55,461 bases of DNA from an uncultured Bacteriovoracaceae bacterium. GTDB lineage: Bacteria; Bdellovibrionota; Bacteriovoracia; Bacteriovoracales; Bacteriovoracaceae. The stretch is taken from NCBI GenBank assembly GCA_950054155.1, contig CATLOT010000025.1, positions 1-55,461 on the forward strand, written 5' to 3'. Under the pieces are notes generated by a model. The model was given only the letters and a program-made list of their open reading frames with translations, searched no databases and was not told the DNA's origin. This document shows positions 16,686 to 24,410 of this stretch, piece by piece; positions within the stretch are counted from its first letter, which is position 1, and the number at the start of each line of letters is the position of its first letter. Both the position numbers and the translations under genes were made by a program.

Positions 16686-19575
16686 TACTCTCTCCTTTGG
16701 GGACTACGACAGGTTCTGGCCCAAGAGCTTCAAGACGACCCTTATAATAAGCAGCAAGCCTTGCCACACTCTGATCTTCATAAAAAGACTTAAGCTCTTT
16801 AAGGGCTGATCTATTATTAGGCTCTTCTAAAAGTTGAGCTTTGAGCTCGCTGGCCCCTTTCAATTCCTCAAGAGCAAGCTCTCGACTTGGAGTTTTTTCT
16901 TCCATTGGAATTAGGGAAGCATACTGAGTAGGGTTACTTTCAAGATTAGAACTAATTCTCTTTAATTCATCTTCTTTAAGCTCTGTCTTGAGATCTTTCA
17001 TCTGCTCTTCTAGAAGGCGTTGATAATCACCTCTTACAGTCTCAAAGGGAACCGCCATTTGCTGCAGTTGAATCTGTACTTGAGCTAAAGTGGCCTCATC
17101 AAGGTCTTTAGGTAATGGTGTTGCCAGGATATCCTCGACCATTTTCCCATAAACACGAGTAACCATATGAAGGATATAGACTCTTGTTTCAAGATCAGCT
17201 CCCTCGAGATATTTCTTTGATAGAGTGACAAAGTTTTCGATTCGCTTTGTTCTCTTTTTAAAGCGGTACTGACTATAGCGGCCATAGAACTTGTAATTCA
17301 TGGCATTCTTCATCGGCTTTTCAAACTTCTTAAGCACGATGCGCGACCAGATCGGTCCTTGAGACTCGCTTTGGGCCATAATGAGCTTTCTGTTTTGAGC
17401 GCTTGGTTTCTCAAGTTCCAATCGACGTGCAAGGCTTAACTTTCTCTTCAGACTCCACGGAAGAAAGAGGGCCTTAGAGTCAATGAGCCCAGCTTCATCA
17501 AGAGTTAAGAAGAGAACCCCTTCGATTTCTTTGGGGAGGCTTTGAGAGCGCTTCATTTTCTTCATCATTTGACTCAGGATACGATCTCTTTGTCCTCTAT
17601 TCTTATCGAGCTCATAGAGAAGAGCAATTTTAAGATAGAGTTCATAGGGAGCCTTAAGACCCTGCTTTTTGAGGTTGAGCTTCTCCTGGAGTCGAGCGGC
17701 ATCAGAATAACGTCCCATAAGCTCATACTCATTCATGAGTGCTTCTTCATCATTGGCCTTTTCAAGTAGCTTGATCAGCTTTTCCTGGTCTTTAAACTTA
17801 ACGGCCAAGACCTTTGCATTGGAACAAGATTTCTTTTCATAAACCCCTTCAAAGCAAAACTTATAAAACTCATCGAGACTCTCTTTGGAGTCCGTCATTT
17901 TAGCTGCTAAGGCAAAGCGAGCATCAGTTTTAAGCTTACTCATTTCCTGGTTTTCAGAAGCAAGTTTCTTATCTTTTAAAGAAAGCTCTTCCGTTGCGCC
18001 CTTCCATAATTCAACTTGATCAATAATGCTGGAATAATCATCCTTAGAATTAAAAATATCGAGAACAAGGTTTTGAGAAAGAAGGGCCCATTTTCCAAGG
18101 GCTTCGCCCTTAGCTTTTCTCTCTAAGGCCGCGTCAACAAGACCTTTAAAGAGAGGAAGAGCTGCCTCAAAATTCTTCTGAGAGTAATACTCGCGAGCGG
18201 CGACATAGCGAAACTCTTCAGCTTCTTTAGTAGGGCTTAGAATTTCAGCGAGGGCGAGGGCCTCCTCAATAATAATGGGACTTAGCTTAAGCTCAGTTTC
18301 TCCTTTCTTAGTCTTAACTTCACTCTGTAGTTTTTGGGCTAAGGAAAGTCTTGTTTGGCGAAGTTTTCGAATCTCACTCTTTTTAAAGCCAAAGCCAATA
18401 TCTTCTTTTATCCACTCTCCAAGGCGAATAATCTTATTCTGCTTATTCTCCTCAGCCTTGAGCCAGCCTTGCTGAAGTTTCTTTCTCAAGTCGTCATTAG
18501 GATAGATGGTGAGATAAATATCAATGGATCTTTTAAGGTGAGTATTCAGTTCTGGCGCAACATTGGCCTCACTATCGACTTGAACGAGGTAGCGGCGAAA
18601 GATCTTCTTAACTTCACTAGCATGATCTTTCTTGGTTGGGATATCTTTTGCGCTTCGTTTTTCCATGGCGAGAAGAAGTTCATCAACTTTTTCCCACTTT
18701 CTAAAACCGTAAAATTCTTCGAGGAGACGAGTTTCAAAGTAAAGGCTTGGTGTCTTTGCATTGACCTCTGAAAGGAGATTTGCGCCCGCACGACGATTAC
18801 CGGCAACATAGAAGGCTTCAACGAGCTTTTGAACGAGCTCAGGTCGCCCCGTCTTCTTTGCAAGAGCCGAAGTATACTCCAGTTCTTTAAAGCCATCTGT
18901 ATCGGCATTGGACATAAAGAGAATAAGATCTTGAAGAGAAGATTCCCTCACTTGATCACCTTCTGTCCAAAGCGATGCTTTCATTTCAGCTATAGCATCA
19001 TCGAGCTTTGTATCTTTAAAGTAGAGCCAGCCTTTTCGATAGTGAGCGTAGTTACAACTCGCCTTAACATCACAAAGCTCTATCGCTTGGTCATAGAATT
19101 TCTTGGCCTTGGGATAAACTGCATCTTGCTCATACCACTCAGCTAGGGCAAGAGAAGCCTGTTCTTTCATTTTCTTAGGAACTTTAGGATGGGCCTGAAC
19201 TTCAAGATAGTAGGGTTCAGCGCGCTCATACTGGTCAAGGCGACTTAAAAGTCGCGCCATCTGAAACTGAATTTTAAGTCTTGTTAGCCCTTCAGCTCTC
19301 TTCACTCCATCCGTGCCTTCAAGGCTATGACGGTAGAGGACCAAGGCTTTTTCACGGTTCGCCTTAAGCTCCTCGTGATTTCCCTCCCCTCCTTCTTTGA
19401 TGGAAACATCAAAGTAGAGGTCGGCAAGGCGCAGAGTGAGTTCAACTCTGGCCGGATCATCAAGTTCAAGAGAGTCTCTTAATTCCTCCATCTCTTGAAT
19501 CAAAAAATGTAAATCCTTAGCCTGTGAAGACAGACAAAAAAAAGTGAATAAGAAGAGGATCCCAATGACTTTCAT
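16678..19575 (-). CDS. large periplasmic TPR protein of the gliding cluster
   Basis: The 965-residue protein has a signal peptide (ILFLFTFFCLSSQA) and many helical repeats. Clear TPR-like units include LTLRLADLYFDVSI, ARLLSRLDQYERAEPYYLE, ALAEWYEQDAVYPKAKKFYDQAIE and HYRKGWLYFKDTKLDDAIAEM. Later repeats are more divergent and the C-terminus is coiled and charged. Large TPR proteins of this type (AgmU/GltD, GltE) are periplasmic scaffolds of the Myxococcus gliding machine, and the same role is inferred here. The stop of the preceding TolR-like gene overlaps its ATG by one base. Confidence 0.65.
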   Translation of the reverse strand: MKVIGILFLFTFFCLSSQAKDLHFLIQEMEELRDSLELDDPARVELTLRLADLYFDVSIKEGGEGNHEELKANREKALVLYRHSLEGTDGVKRAEGLTRLKIQFQMARLLSRLDQYERAEPYYLEVQAHPKVPKKMKEQASLALAEWYEQDAVYPKAKKFYDQAIELCDVKASCNYAHYRKGWLYFKDTKLDDAIAEMKASLWTEGDQVRESSLQDLILFMSNADTDGFKELEYTSALAKKTGRPELVQKLVEAFYVAGNRRAGANLLSEVNAKTPSLYFETRLLEEFYGFRKWEKVDELLLAMEKRSAKDIPTKKDHASEVKKIFRRYLVQVDSEANVAPELNTHLKRSIDIYLTIYPNDDLRKKLQQGWLKAEENKQNKIIRLGEWIKEDIGFGFKKSEIRKLRQTRLSLAQKLQSEVKTKKGETELKLSPIIIEEALALAEILSPTKEAEEFRYVAAREYYSQKNFEAALPLFKGLVDAALERKAKGEALGKWALLSQNLVLDIFNSKDDYSSIIDQVELWKGATEELSLKDKKLASENQEMSKLKTDARFALAAKMTDSKESLDEFYKFCFEGVYEKKSCSNAKVLAVKFKDQEKLIKLLEKANDEEALMNEYELMGRYSDAARLQEKLNLKKQGLKAPYELYLKIALLYELDKNRGQRDRILSQMMKKMKRSQSLPKEIEGVLFLTLDEAGLIDSKALFLPWSLKRKLSLARRLELEKPSAQNRKLIMAQSESQGPIWSRIVLKKFEKPMKNAMNYKFYGRYSQYRFKKRTKRIENFVTLSKKYLEGADLETRVYILHMVTRVYGKMVEDILATPLPKDLDEATLAQVQIQLQQMAVPFETVRGDYQRLLEEQMKDLKTELKEDELKRISSNLESNPTQYASLIPMEEKTPSRELALEELKGASELKAQLLEEPNNRSALKELKSFYEDQSVARLAAYYKGRLEALGPEPVVVPKGESNE

Positions 19576-20090
19576 TAACGATGTCCTACAACGGCCAATT
19601 CAATGGACTGGAACTGGCTACTCGTTAAAATACCCATAATTTGAGCGACAACCGTTGATTGGATCTCCTTATCAGCTTGGAGGTTAATCTCACCTGTAAA
19701 AGGAGTTGTGTGAGACTTCGCCCAATTCTTTTTAATAACATTAAGTTTCTTTAAAAGACCGTTAGGTTTTTTTGAAATGTCCTCAGTCTTTCCTACTTTT
19801 TCTTGGTCAAGGTAGAGAAAACCATCACTTGAAATAGCAAGGACAGGTGCTTCTCTTACTTGAGCTGGAGTGATGGAGTTAGGAAGCTCTACCCCTTTGG
19901 TCACAAGTATCTCAGGAGAACTTGAGAAAGTTTGAAGAAGAAAAACCACCAACATACTGAACATATCAACCATTGATGTTAACATGAGGGTGAAACCAGC
20001 CGCTTTTAAGCCCCAATGCTTCTTTCGTTTTCTGTTAACGAGATGTTTTTCAAATCCATCTGCTGCTACCATACTTTGATTTAAAATCAT
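19575..20090 (-). CDS. aglS: ExbD/TolR-family proton-channel subunit (second copy)
   Basis: A single membrane helix (about residues 30-55) carries the essential aspartate in LTSMVDMFSMLVVFLL, where protons pass in TolR/ExbD/AglS proteins. A periplasmic domain follows. A cytoplasmic stretch of about 30 basic residues precedes the helix, longer than usual. It is the second of two TolR-like genes after a TolQ-like gene, the order of aglR-aglQ-aglS, so the symbol is assigned by order only. GGAG lies 8 nt before the ATG. Confidence 0.75.
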   Translation of the reverse strand: MILNQSMVAADGFEKHLVNRKRKKHWGLKAAGFTLMLTSMVDMFSMLVVFLLQTFSSSPEILVTKGVELPNSITPAQVREAPVLAISSDGFLYLDQEKVGKTEDISKKPNGLLKKLNVIKKNWAKSHTTPFTGEINLQADKEIQSTVVAQIMGILTSSQFQSIELAVVGHR

Positions 20091-20101
20091 GGTGAGCTCT
20101 C

Positions 20102-20584
20102 CTAGTTACCGCTTGCGGTCAATACACCGATATTGACGATCTTATTCTTTCTGAGAACATCCAGTGTAGAAATAAGACTGCCATAGTCCACAGTACTTCG
20201 TGGTGTCACTGTGGCAGTTGCAATTTCGATGCTTTTCTTTTTAAAAGTTAAAACTTGAGAGATGAGGGTTTCATTAAGGTTCGCCATAAGCGCCTCAAAT
20301 GTCTCCCCCTCGACTTTTAGGCCTTGCACACGCTTGCCATTCTTCTTGAGATTGACATTCATTTGGGTAGGGTCTTTAAAAACAAGATCCAGATCAAAAG
20401 TTTCCTTCTTTTCTTGAGCGGCACTTGTGCCGTGGCTTTGCTTAACCTCAACAGTTCCAATTTCAATCCAAACTGCAGTGATCAAGAGGAAACACACACA
20501 TGTTGAAAGAAGGTCAATAAAAGGAGTTAGGTTCAATTGAGCATCGAGCTCTTTCTTTTGTCCTAGTCCTGTTTTCTTTCTCAT
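20102..20584 (-). CDS. aglQ: ExbD/TolR-family proton-channel subunit (first copy)
   Basis: The membrane helix starts at LNLTPFIDLLSTCVCFLLI, with the conserved aspartate in FIDLLS that carries protons in ExbD/TolR. The periplasmic part ends with a short beta-alpha domain (TVDYGSLISTLDVLRKNKIVNIGVLT), as usual for the family. The length of 160 residues is typical. It follows the TolQ-like gene by 45 nt and precedes the second copy by 11 nt. Probably forms a motor channel with both. Confidence 0.8.
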   Translation of the reverse strand: MRKKTGLGQKKELDAQLNLTPFIDLLSTCVCFLLITAVWIEIGTVEVKQSHGTSAAQEKKETFDLDLVFKDPTQMNVNLKKNGKRVQGLKVEGETFEALMANLNETLISQVLTFKKKSIEIATATVTPRSTVDYGSLISTLDVLRKNKIVNIGVLTASGN

Positions 20585-20629
20585 AACTACCCCAATCCGT
20601 TGGTGCTTATTAAATCCTTAAAAAATCTC

Positions 20630-21334
20630 TTAGTTTCTCGTAACACTCTCTGTTTTGCCTTGAGAGGCTTGAAGAGGAGCTTGATCTTCTTCATTCATGT
20701 GACTTTCTGTGTAGAAAAGGAAGTCATGATAAATCTCACTCGCTTGTTCTGTAAGAGATGAAATGATCTTTTCCGTTCTGTTTTGGAAAATCGCGTAGGC
20801 AACAAGCGCTGGAATTGCGGCAACAAGACCAAAGGCTGTTGAGTTTAGGGCTTCAGAAATACCTTGAGAAAGAAGGTTTGCTCTTTCAACAGGTGAAGCT
20901 GCGGCCACACCAGCAAATGAGCTAATAAGACCTGTAACAGTACCGAGGAGACCAAATAGAGTTGAAACGTTACCAAACATGGCAAGAAAGCCTGTTCTTT
21001 GGTCATAGCTAGAAATTTCTTTAGAAAGTTGCTCGTCCATTCTGGCCTGAAGAGCTTCGTCTCCTGCACCAGCACTTCTCATCTTACAAGCGATAGAGGT
21101 GATTTTACCTAGGCTCGTCTCACCTGCGCCCATGTCAATATAATCTTGAGCTGCTTTGAAATCCCCTTGAGCAATGAAGCTAAGGATATTCTTTCTAAAC
21201 TCCTTAGGAGCTTCCTTATGCTTGAGATAAAGCGAGATCGTTCTTTCTACAATAAATGCGACTGTTAATAGACCAAAAGCCAAGATGAAATACATAAAGA
21301 AACCACCGGCTTGGAACTGCTGTACTAAACTCAT
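20630..21334 (-). CDS. aglR: ExbB/TolQ/MotA-family motor subunit of the gliding machine
   Basis: The 234-residue protein has three membrane helices in the TolQ arrangement: one near residues 12-30, then a long cytoplasmic loop, then two near 120-142 and 160-185. The family motifs FGLLGTVTGLISSF and GISEALNSTAFGLVAAIPALVAY line the proton path. It is the first gene of the ten-gene minus-strand cluster, has a very strong ribosome-binding site (AAGGAGGAGGG) and a probable promoter about 60 nt upstream. Context with two TolR-like genes and Glt-like proteins favours AglR over TolQ, because no TolB or Pal gene is nearby. Confidence 0.82.
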   Translation of the reverse strand: MSLVQQFQAGGFFMYFILAFGLLTVAFIVERTISLYLKHKEAPKEFRKNILSFIAQGDFKAAQDYIDMGAGETSLGKITSIACKMRSAGAGDEALQARMDEQLSKEISSYDQRTGFLAMFGNVSTLFGLLGTVTGLISSFAGVAAASPVERANLLSQGISEALNSTAFGLVAAIPALVAYAIFQNRTEKIISSLTEQASEIYHDFLFYTESHMNEEDQAPLQASQGKTESVTRN

Positions 21335-21387
21335 GAACCCTCCTCCTTAAGATAATTCAGAATTGTGATAAATGTTGGACAAAAATA

Positions 21388-21415
21388 GTCTTATGACTGA
21401 GCAATCGTCTGTCAA
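21388..21415 (-). promoter_or_regulatory. putative sigma70 promoter of the gliding operon
   Basis: On the minus strand a perfect TTGACA (21415-21410) is followed after 16 nt by TAAGAC (21393-21388). The -35 is consensus and the -10 weak, which suits an activated promoter. Two direct repeats lie just upstream. The start codon of the first gene is at 21334. Confidence 0.5.
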
Positions 21416-21420
21416 CGAAT

Positions 21421-21442
21421 CCCAATGAAAACCCAATGAAAG
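21421..21442 (-). repeat. two 11-bp direct repeats upstream of the gliding promoter
   Basis: On the plus strand CCCAATGAAAA is followed at once by CCCAATGAAAG. The units repeat at 11 bp, close to one helical turn, and end 6 bp upstream of the TTGACA at 21410-21415. This is the usual place for an activator site overlapping or abutting the -35. Confidence 0.5.
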
Positions 21443-21469
21443 TATGAAAAAGTAAGAATTAGGTTAAGA

Positions 21470-23230
21470 TTATGAGGGGCCGCATCCAAAAGAGCCGAGG
21501 TCGCTCTTTTCAATTCGCGCTTCACCCTGACCAGGTCTTGGGCTATGTTCACGCATATAATAAAGACGAATGCTTTGAAGTTTCTTATCTGGGTCTTTAA
21601 AGTGTTGATTCCACTCGCGACAAATATAACGCACGAAGCTTCCCCGATAACCAGAATAGTTACTGCTGCTGAGCCTTTCCCAGACTTTACGCCAAAAGCC
21701 ACTGGGATACTCCGTTTTTAGGTCTCTTGGCCTTTCAAAGCTTACATTTTTTTTACGCCAAGGATCAAACTTCTTTCCATTGGCAAGCTTTCCTGACAAG
21801 ACAGGCCAGCCTTCCATTGTTGCCGGAAAGGGAGAGAACATATCCCAACGCTGATCCAGCCCGAAAAGATAGTAAGCATTATGGGCATAGCCTGTGAGTT
21901 TATACATCTTCAAGCTTTCAAAGCCCGTGGCATTAAAGAGAATTCCCATGACTACAAAGAAAGTAAGGAAAACTAATTTTACCCTTTTAATAACTAATGA
22001 TGGTGACTTTACACCACCAGCTCCCACAAACTTTAAAATAGGCGCAAAGTAAGCCCTTCTCGTCGCGACAAAGTCGTAGACTCGTTTACCAAGTCCCTTT
22101 GGGAATAGAGAAAAGAGGAAAAAGAAAAGAGGTGTGCCACTTTGCTTTAAAATCATGAGAAAGTTTTCCCATGCAAAATAGACTTCTCCCTCTTCATCTC
22201 TTCCGGCCCAGGATCGTCTCCTGATGATCTCTTGATGAATTTCCTCATCCTTTGAACTAGGAAGAATTTCAATCTCTTGCACCAAAAAGAGAGTTTTAAT
22301 GAGATTGACCATCCGTTTGCAATAGCTGCAATCCTTGTCATAGAAGACTGTATAGGTTTTCTCAGGGCGGCGTGTGAGGGCGTCCCAAAAAGACCCCGGT
22401 ATAAATATTAACCACATACTTATGCAAATATAGGGAAAGAGACCAATTGAAAATGTCACACTTATTCCCAAGTGAAACCCAATAAAGAGCACCACACTTA
22501 AGAGCCTCATAAAGTTTCTTTTAAAAGGGATCAAAAGTAAGAGCGGTCCAATAAGCTCAAGTAAGAAGGTCCCAATACTCATCAGAGGAAGAAGCGATGG
22601 CGCCCTTAATAAAAGTCTTCCTAGACTCGTTGTAAAAGTATCAAGATGAAGAGCAAAATGGAGAGCTTCCCCCGTACTATGCCAATAGGGATGCCACTTA
22701 AAGAGCGCCGTTGTGAGGTAAATGAGAACTGCTTGAATTATCCAGGCGGCGACACTTAGGCCACTAAACTCAAAATCCTTAAGCTCTTCACTCTCCTCAA
22801 TAAAGTAACCCCTATCCCAACTCGCGATTTTTTCCATGGGAAGGAAATAACTCCACAGAAAAAGAAGAGGAAGAAGAACATCACCACCGTTCATACTTAA
22901 AGGAAAGCGACTTTGAATGTTGAGAAGATAGATCCAGATGATAATATTAACAACTTTTGTCCTGTACCCTAGGGCAAAGCATAGGCTTAGAATCATTCCG
23001 CTTATAAAGACAAAAAGAGCAAAGGTTGGCGAACCGAAATAATAGAAGAGATTGAACTTCTCTATAGGACCAAAGTAGAGGTCCATCTCAGAAGTTCCTA
23101 TTATTCCTTGATGGGAGTAAAAAGCTGTAGCGTATGGAATTCGTTCGAAGAAATAAAAAAAAGTAACCAGCCCTAGGAATACTCTCACTAAAGCAATCGA
23201 TCTTAAATCAATGGAGAATACTTTTTTCAA
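21470..23230 (-). CDS. HTTM membrane protein fused to a DCC (DUF393) thiol-disulfide domain
   Basis: The first about 290 residues contain several membrane helices resembling the HTTM domain related to vitamin K-dependent gamma-carboxylase. From about residue 296 a DUF393-type domain starts with VFYDKDCSYCKRMVNLI, whose CxxC pair is the DCC redox motif. One more membrane helix and a soluble tail with LDQRWDMFSPFP follow, as in other HTTM proteins. The start is TTG with AGGAG 7-9 nt before. It lies between flagellin and the gliding operon, on the same strand as both, with a terminator before it. Function is unknown. A role in thiol oxidation or modification of exported proteins is a guess. Confidence 0.75.
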   Translation of the reverse strand: MKKVFSIDLRSIALVRVFLGLVTFFYFFERIPYATAFYSHQGIIGTSEMDLYFGPIEKFNLFYYFGSPTFALFVFISGMILSLCFALGYRTKVVNIIIWIYLLNIQSRFPLSMNGGDVLLPLLFLWSYFLPMEKIASWDRGYFIEESEELKDFEFSGLSVAAWIIQAVLIYLTTALFKWHPYWHSTGEALHFALHLDTFTTSLGRLLLRAPSLLPLMSIGTFLLELIGPLLLLIPFKRNFMRLLSVVLFIGFHLGISVTFSIGLFPYICISMWLIFIPGSFWDALTRRPEKTYTVFYDKDCSYCKRMVNLIKTLFLVQEIEILPSSKDEEIHQEIIRRRSWAGRDEEGEVYFAWENFLMILKQSGTPLFFFLFSLFPKGLGKRVYDFVATRRAYFAPILKFVGAGGVKSPSLVIKRVKLVFLTFFVVMGILFNATGFESLKMYKLTGYAHNAYYLFGLDQRWDMFSPFPATMEGWPVLSGKLANGKKFDPWRKKNVSFERPRDLKTEYPSGFWRKVWERLSSSNYSGYRGSFVRYICREWNQHFKDPDKKLQSIRLYYMREHSPRPGQGEARIEKSDLGSFGCGPS

Positions 23231-23241
23231 TATCTCTCCTC

Positions 23242-23271
23242 AAAAAAAGAAACCCCCAATTCTGGGGGCTT
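23242..23271 (-). terminator. Rho-independent terminator of the flagellin gene
   Basis: On the minus strand CCCCCA-GAAT-TGGGGG forms a 6-bp GC-rich stem with a 4-nt loop, followed by TTTCTTTTTTT. It lies 27 nt beyond the flagellin stop and before the TTG start of the HTTM gene. Confidence 0.85.
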
Positions 23272-23297
23272 TCCATTTATGCTATTTAAACTTTGGA

Positions 23298-24131
23298 TTA
23301 ACCAATAAGTTGTAGAGCATTTTGACCTTGAGCATTTGACTGCGCAAGAACTGAAGTACCAGCAGCGTTAAGGATATTAAGCTTAGCGTTTTTGGCCGTT
23401 TCAGCAGCATAGTCAGTATCACGAATTCGTGAATTTGCCGCACTCAAGTTTTCATTACTTACTTGCAGGTTTTGAACAGTTGAAGTTAGTCTATTTTGTT
23501 TCGCACCAAGCTCCGCTCTTTGACCAGAAACTTTCTGGATTGCAGTATCAAGGGCAGCAAGAGCATTTTGAGATTCTTCCTTAGAAGTTACCGCAAGGTC
23601 TCCTACTCCAAGACTATCTAGTGAACTGTTAAGCATTTCTGTATTAAATTTAATACGGTCTTGGAAGTCGTCGTTATTGATACCAATTTGGAAATCATAT
23701 GTTTCTCCAGTACCATTAAGAAGTTTCTTACCGTTAAATTCAGTAACTTGAGAGATACGCTCGATTTCCTGCTTGAGGTTTTGATACTCAAGATCAGTAA
23801 ATCCTCTTTCAGTATCCCCTACTGTATCAGAAGCAGCTTGTACTGAGAGTTCTCTCATACGAATAAGAATGTTTCCGACTTCGCTAAGACCACCTTCAGC
23901 AGTTTGAATCATTGAGATACCATCGTTAGCGTTTCTTTCAGCTTGAGCTTGACCGCGAATCGTTGCTTTCAATTTTTCACTGATCGCAAGACCTGCAGCA
24001 TCGTCAGCTGAACGCACGATACGTGTCCCTGAAGACAACTTACCGAGTGATTTAGCTTGTGCTTCGTTGTTAACGCCTAGAGTACGTTGTGCACTAAGAG
24101 ACGTCGTGTTTGTGTTAATACGTAAACCCAT
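23298..24131 (-). CDS. fliC: flagellin
   Basis: The 277-residue protein is a short flagellin. The N-terminal D0/D1 part has MGLRINTNTTSLSAQRTL and SSGTRIVRSADDAAGLAIS, and the C-terminal part ends ILNAAGTSVLAQSNAQGQNALQLIG, all family signatures. The central variable domain is small (about residues 140-195). It polymerises into the flagellar filament after type III export and so lacks a signal peptide. AAGGAGG precedes the ATG. A strong terminator follows and a possible sigma28 promoter lies upstream. It is a single gene here, whereas related predators often have several paralogues. Confidence 0.95.
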   Translation of the reverse strand: MGLRINTNTTSLSAQRTLGVNNEAQAKSLGKLSSGTRIVRSADDAAGLAISEKLKATIRGQAQAERNANDGISMIQTAEGGLSEVGNILIRMRELSVQAASDTVGDTERGFTDLEYQNLKQEIERISQVTEFNGKKLLNGTGETYDFQIGINNDDFQDRIKFNTEMLNSSLDSLGVGDLAVTSKEESQNALAALDTAIQKVSGQRAELGAKQNRLTSTVQNLQVSNENLSAANSRIRDTDYAAETAKNAKLNILNAAGTSVLAQSNAQGQNALQLIG

Positions 24132-24262
24132 TAGATCCTCCTTGTCTTCTTGGCGCCGCTTCCTTGGTGCTTAATCCCTAACCGTGAGGAAAAATGAGCT
24201 TACTGCTCTCTGAAACTTATGGTTTTAAAAATTTCTGACTTACCACAAGGCAGTCACAAACA

Positions 24263-24289
24263 ATTTCGGACTCTCTGGCTAGACCTTTA
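24263..24289 (-). promoter_or_regulatory. possible sigma28 (FliA-type) promoter of flagellin
   Basis: On the minus strand TAAA (24289-24286) is separated by exactly 15 nt from TCCGAAAT (24270-24263), compared with the consensus TAAA-N15-GCCGATAA. It lies about 130 nt before the flagellin ATG. A second, less well spaced candidate (TAAAGATT with a later CCGA) occurs further upstream near 24334-24356. The rest of the 24132-24410 intergenic region shows only AT-rich sequence. Confidence 0.35.
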
Positions 24290-24410
24290 GAATTTTTTTC
24301 CGTTTTTTTCTTTTTTTTACCAGAGTAAAACACTCGGAATTATTAAGAAATCTTTACACCTTTCCTTAATATATCCCTTTAAATTTTACCTGTGATTTCC
24401 GATAAGATTG

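Noticed and set aside
9816-21334. Reading the cluster as a Tol-Pal or TonB uptake system
   Set aside because: There is no TolB, Pal or TonB-dependent receptor, while two TolR-like genes, TPR scaffolds and a VWA lipoprotein fit the gliding machine better.
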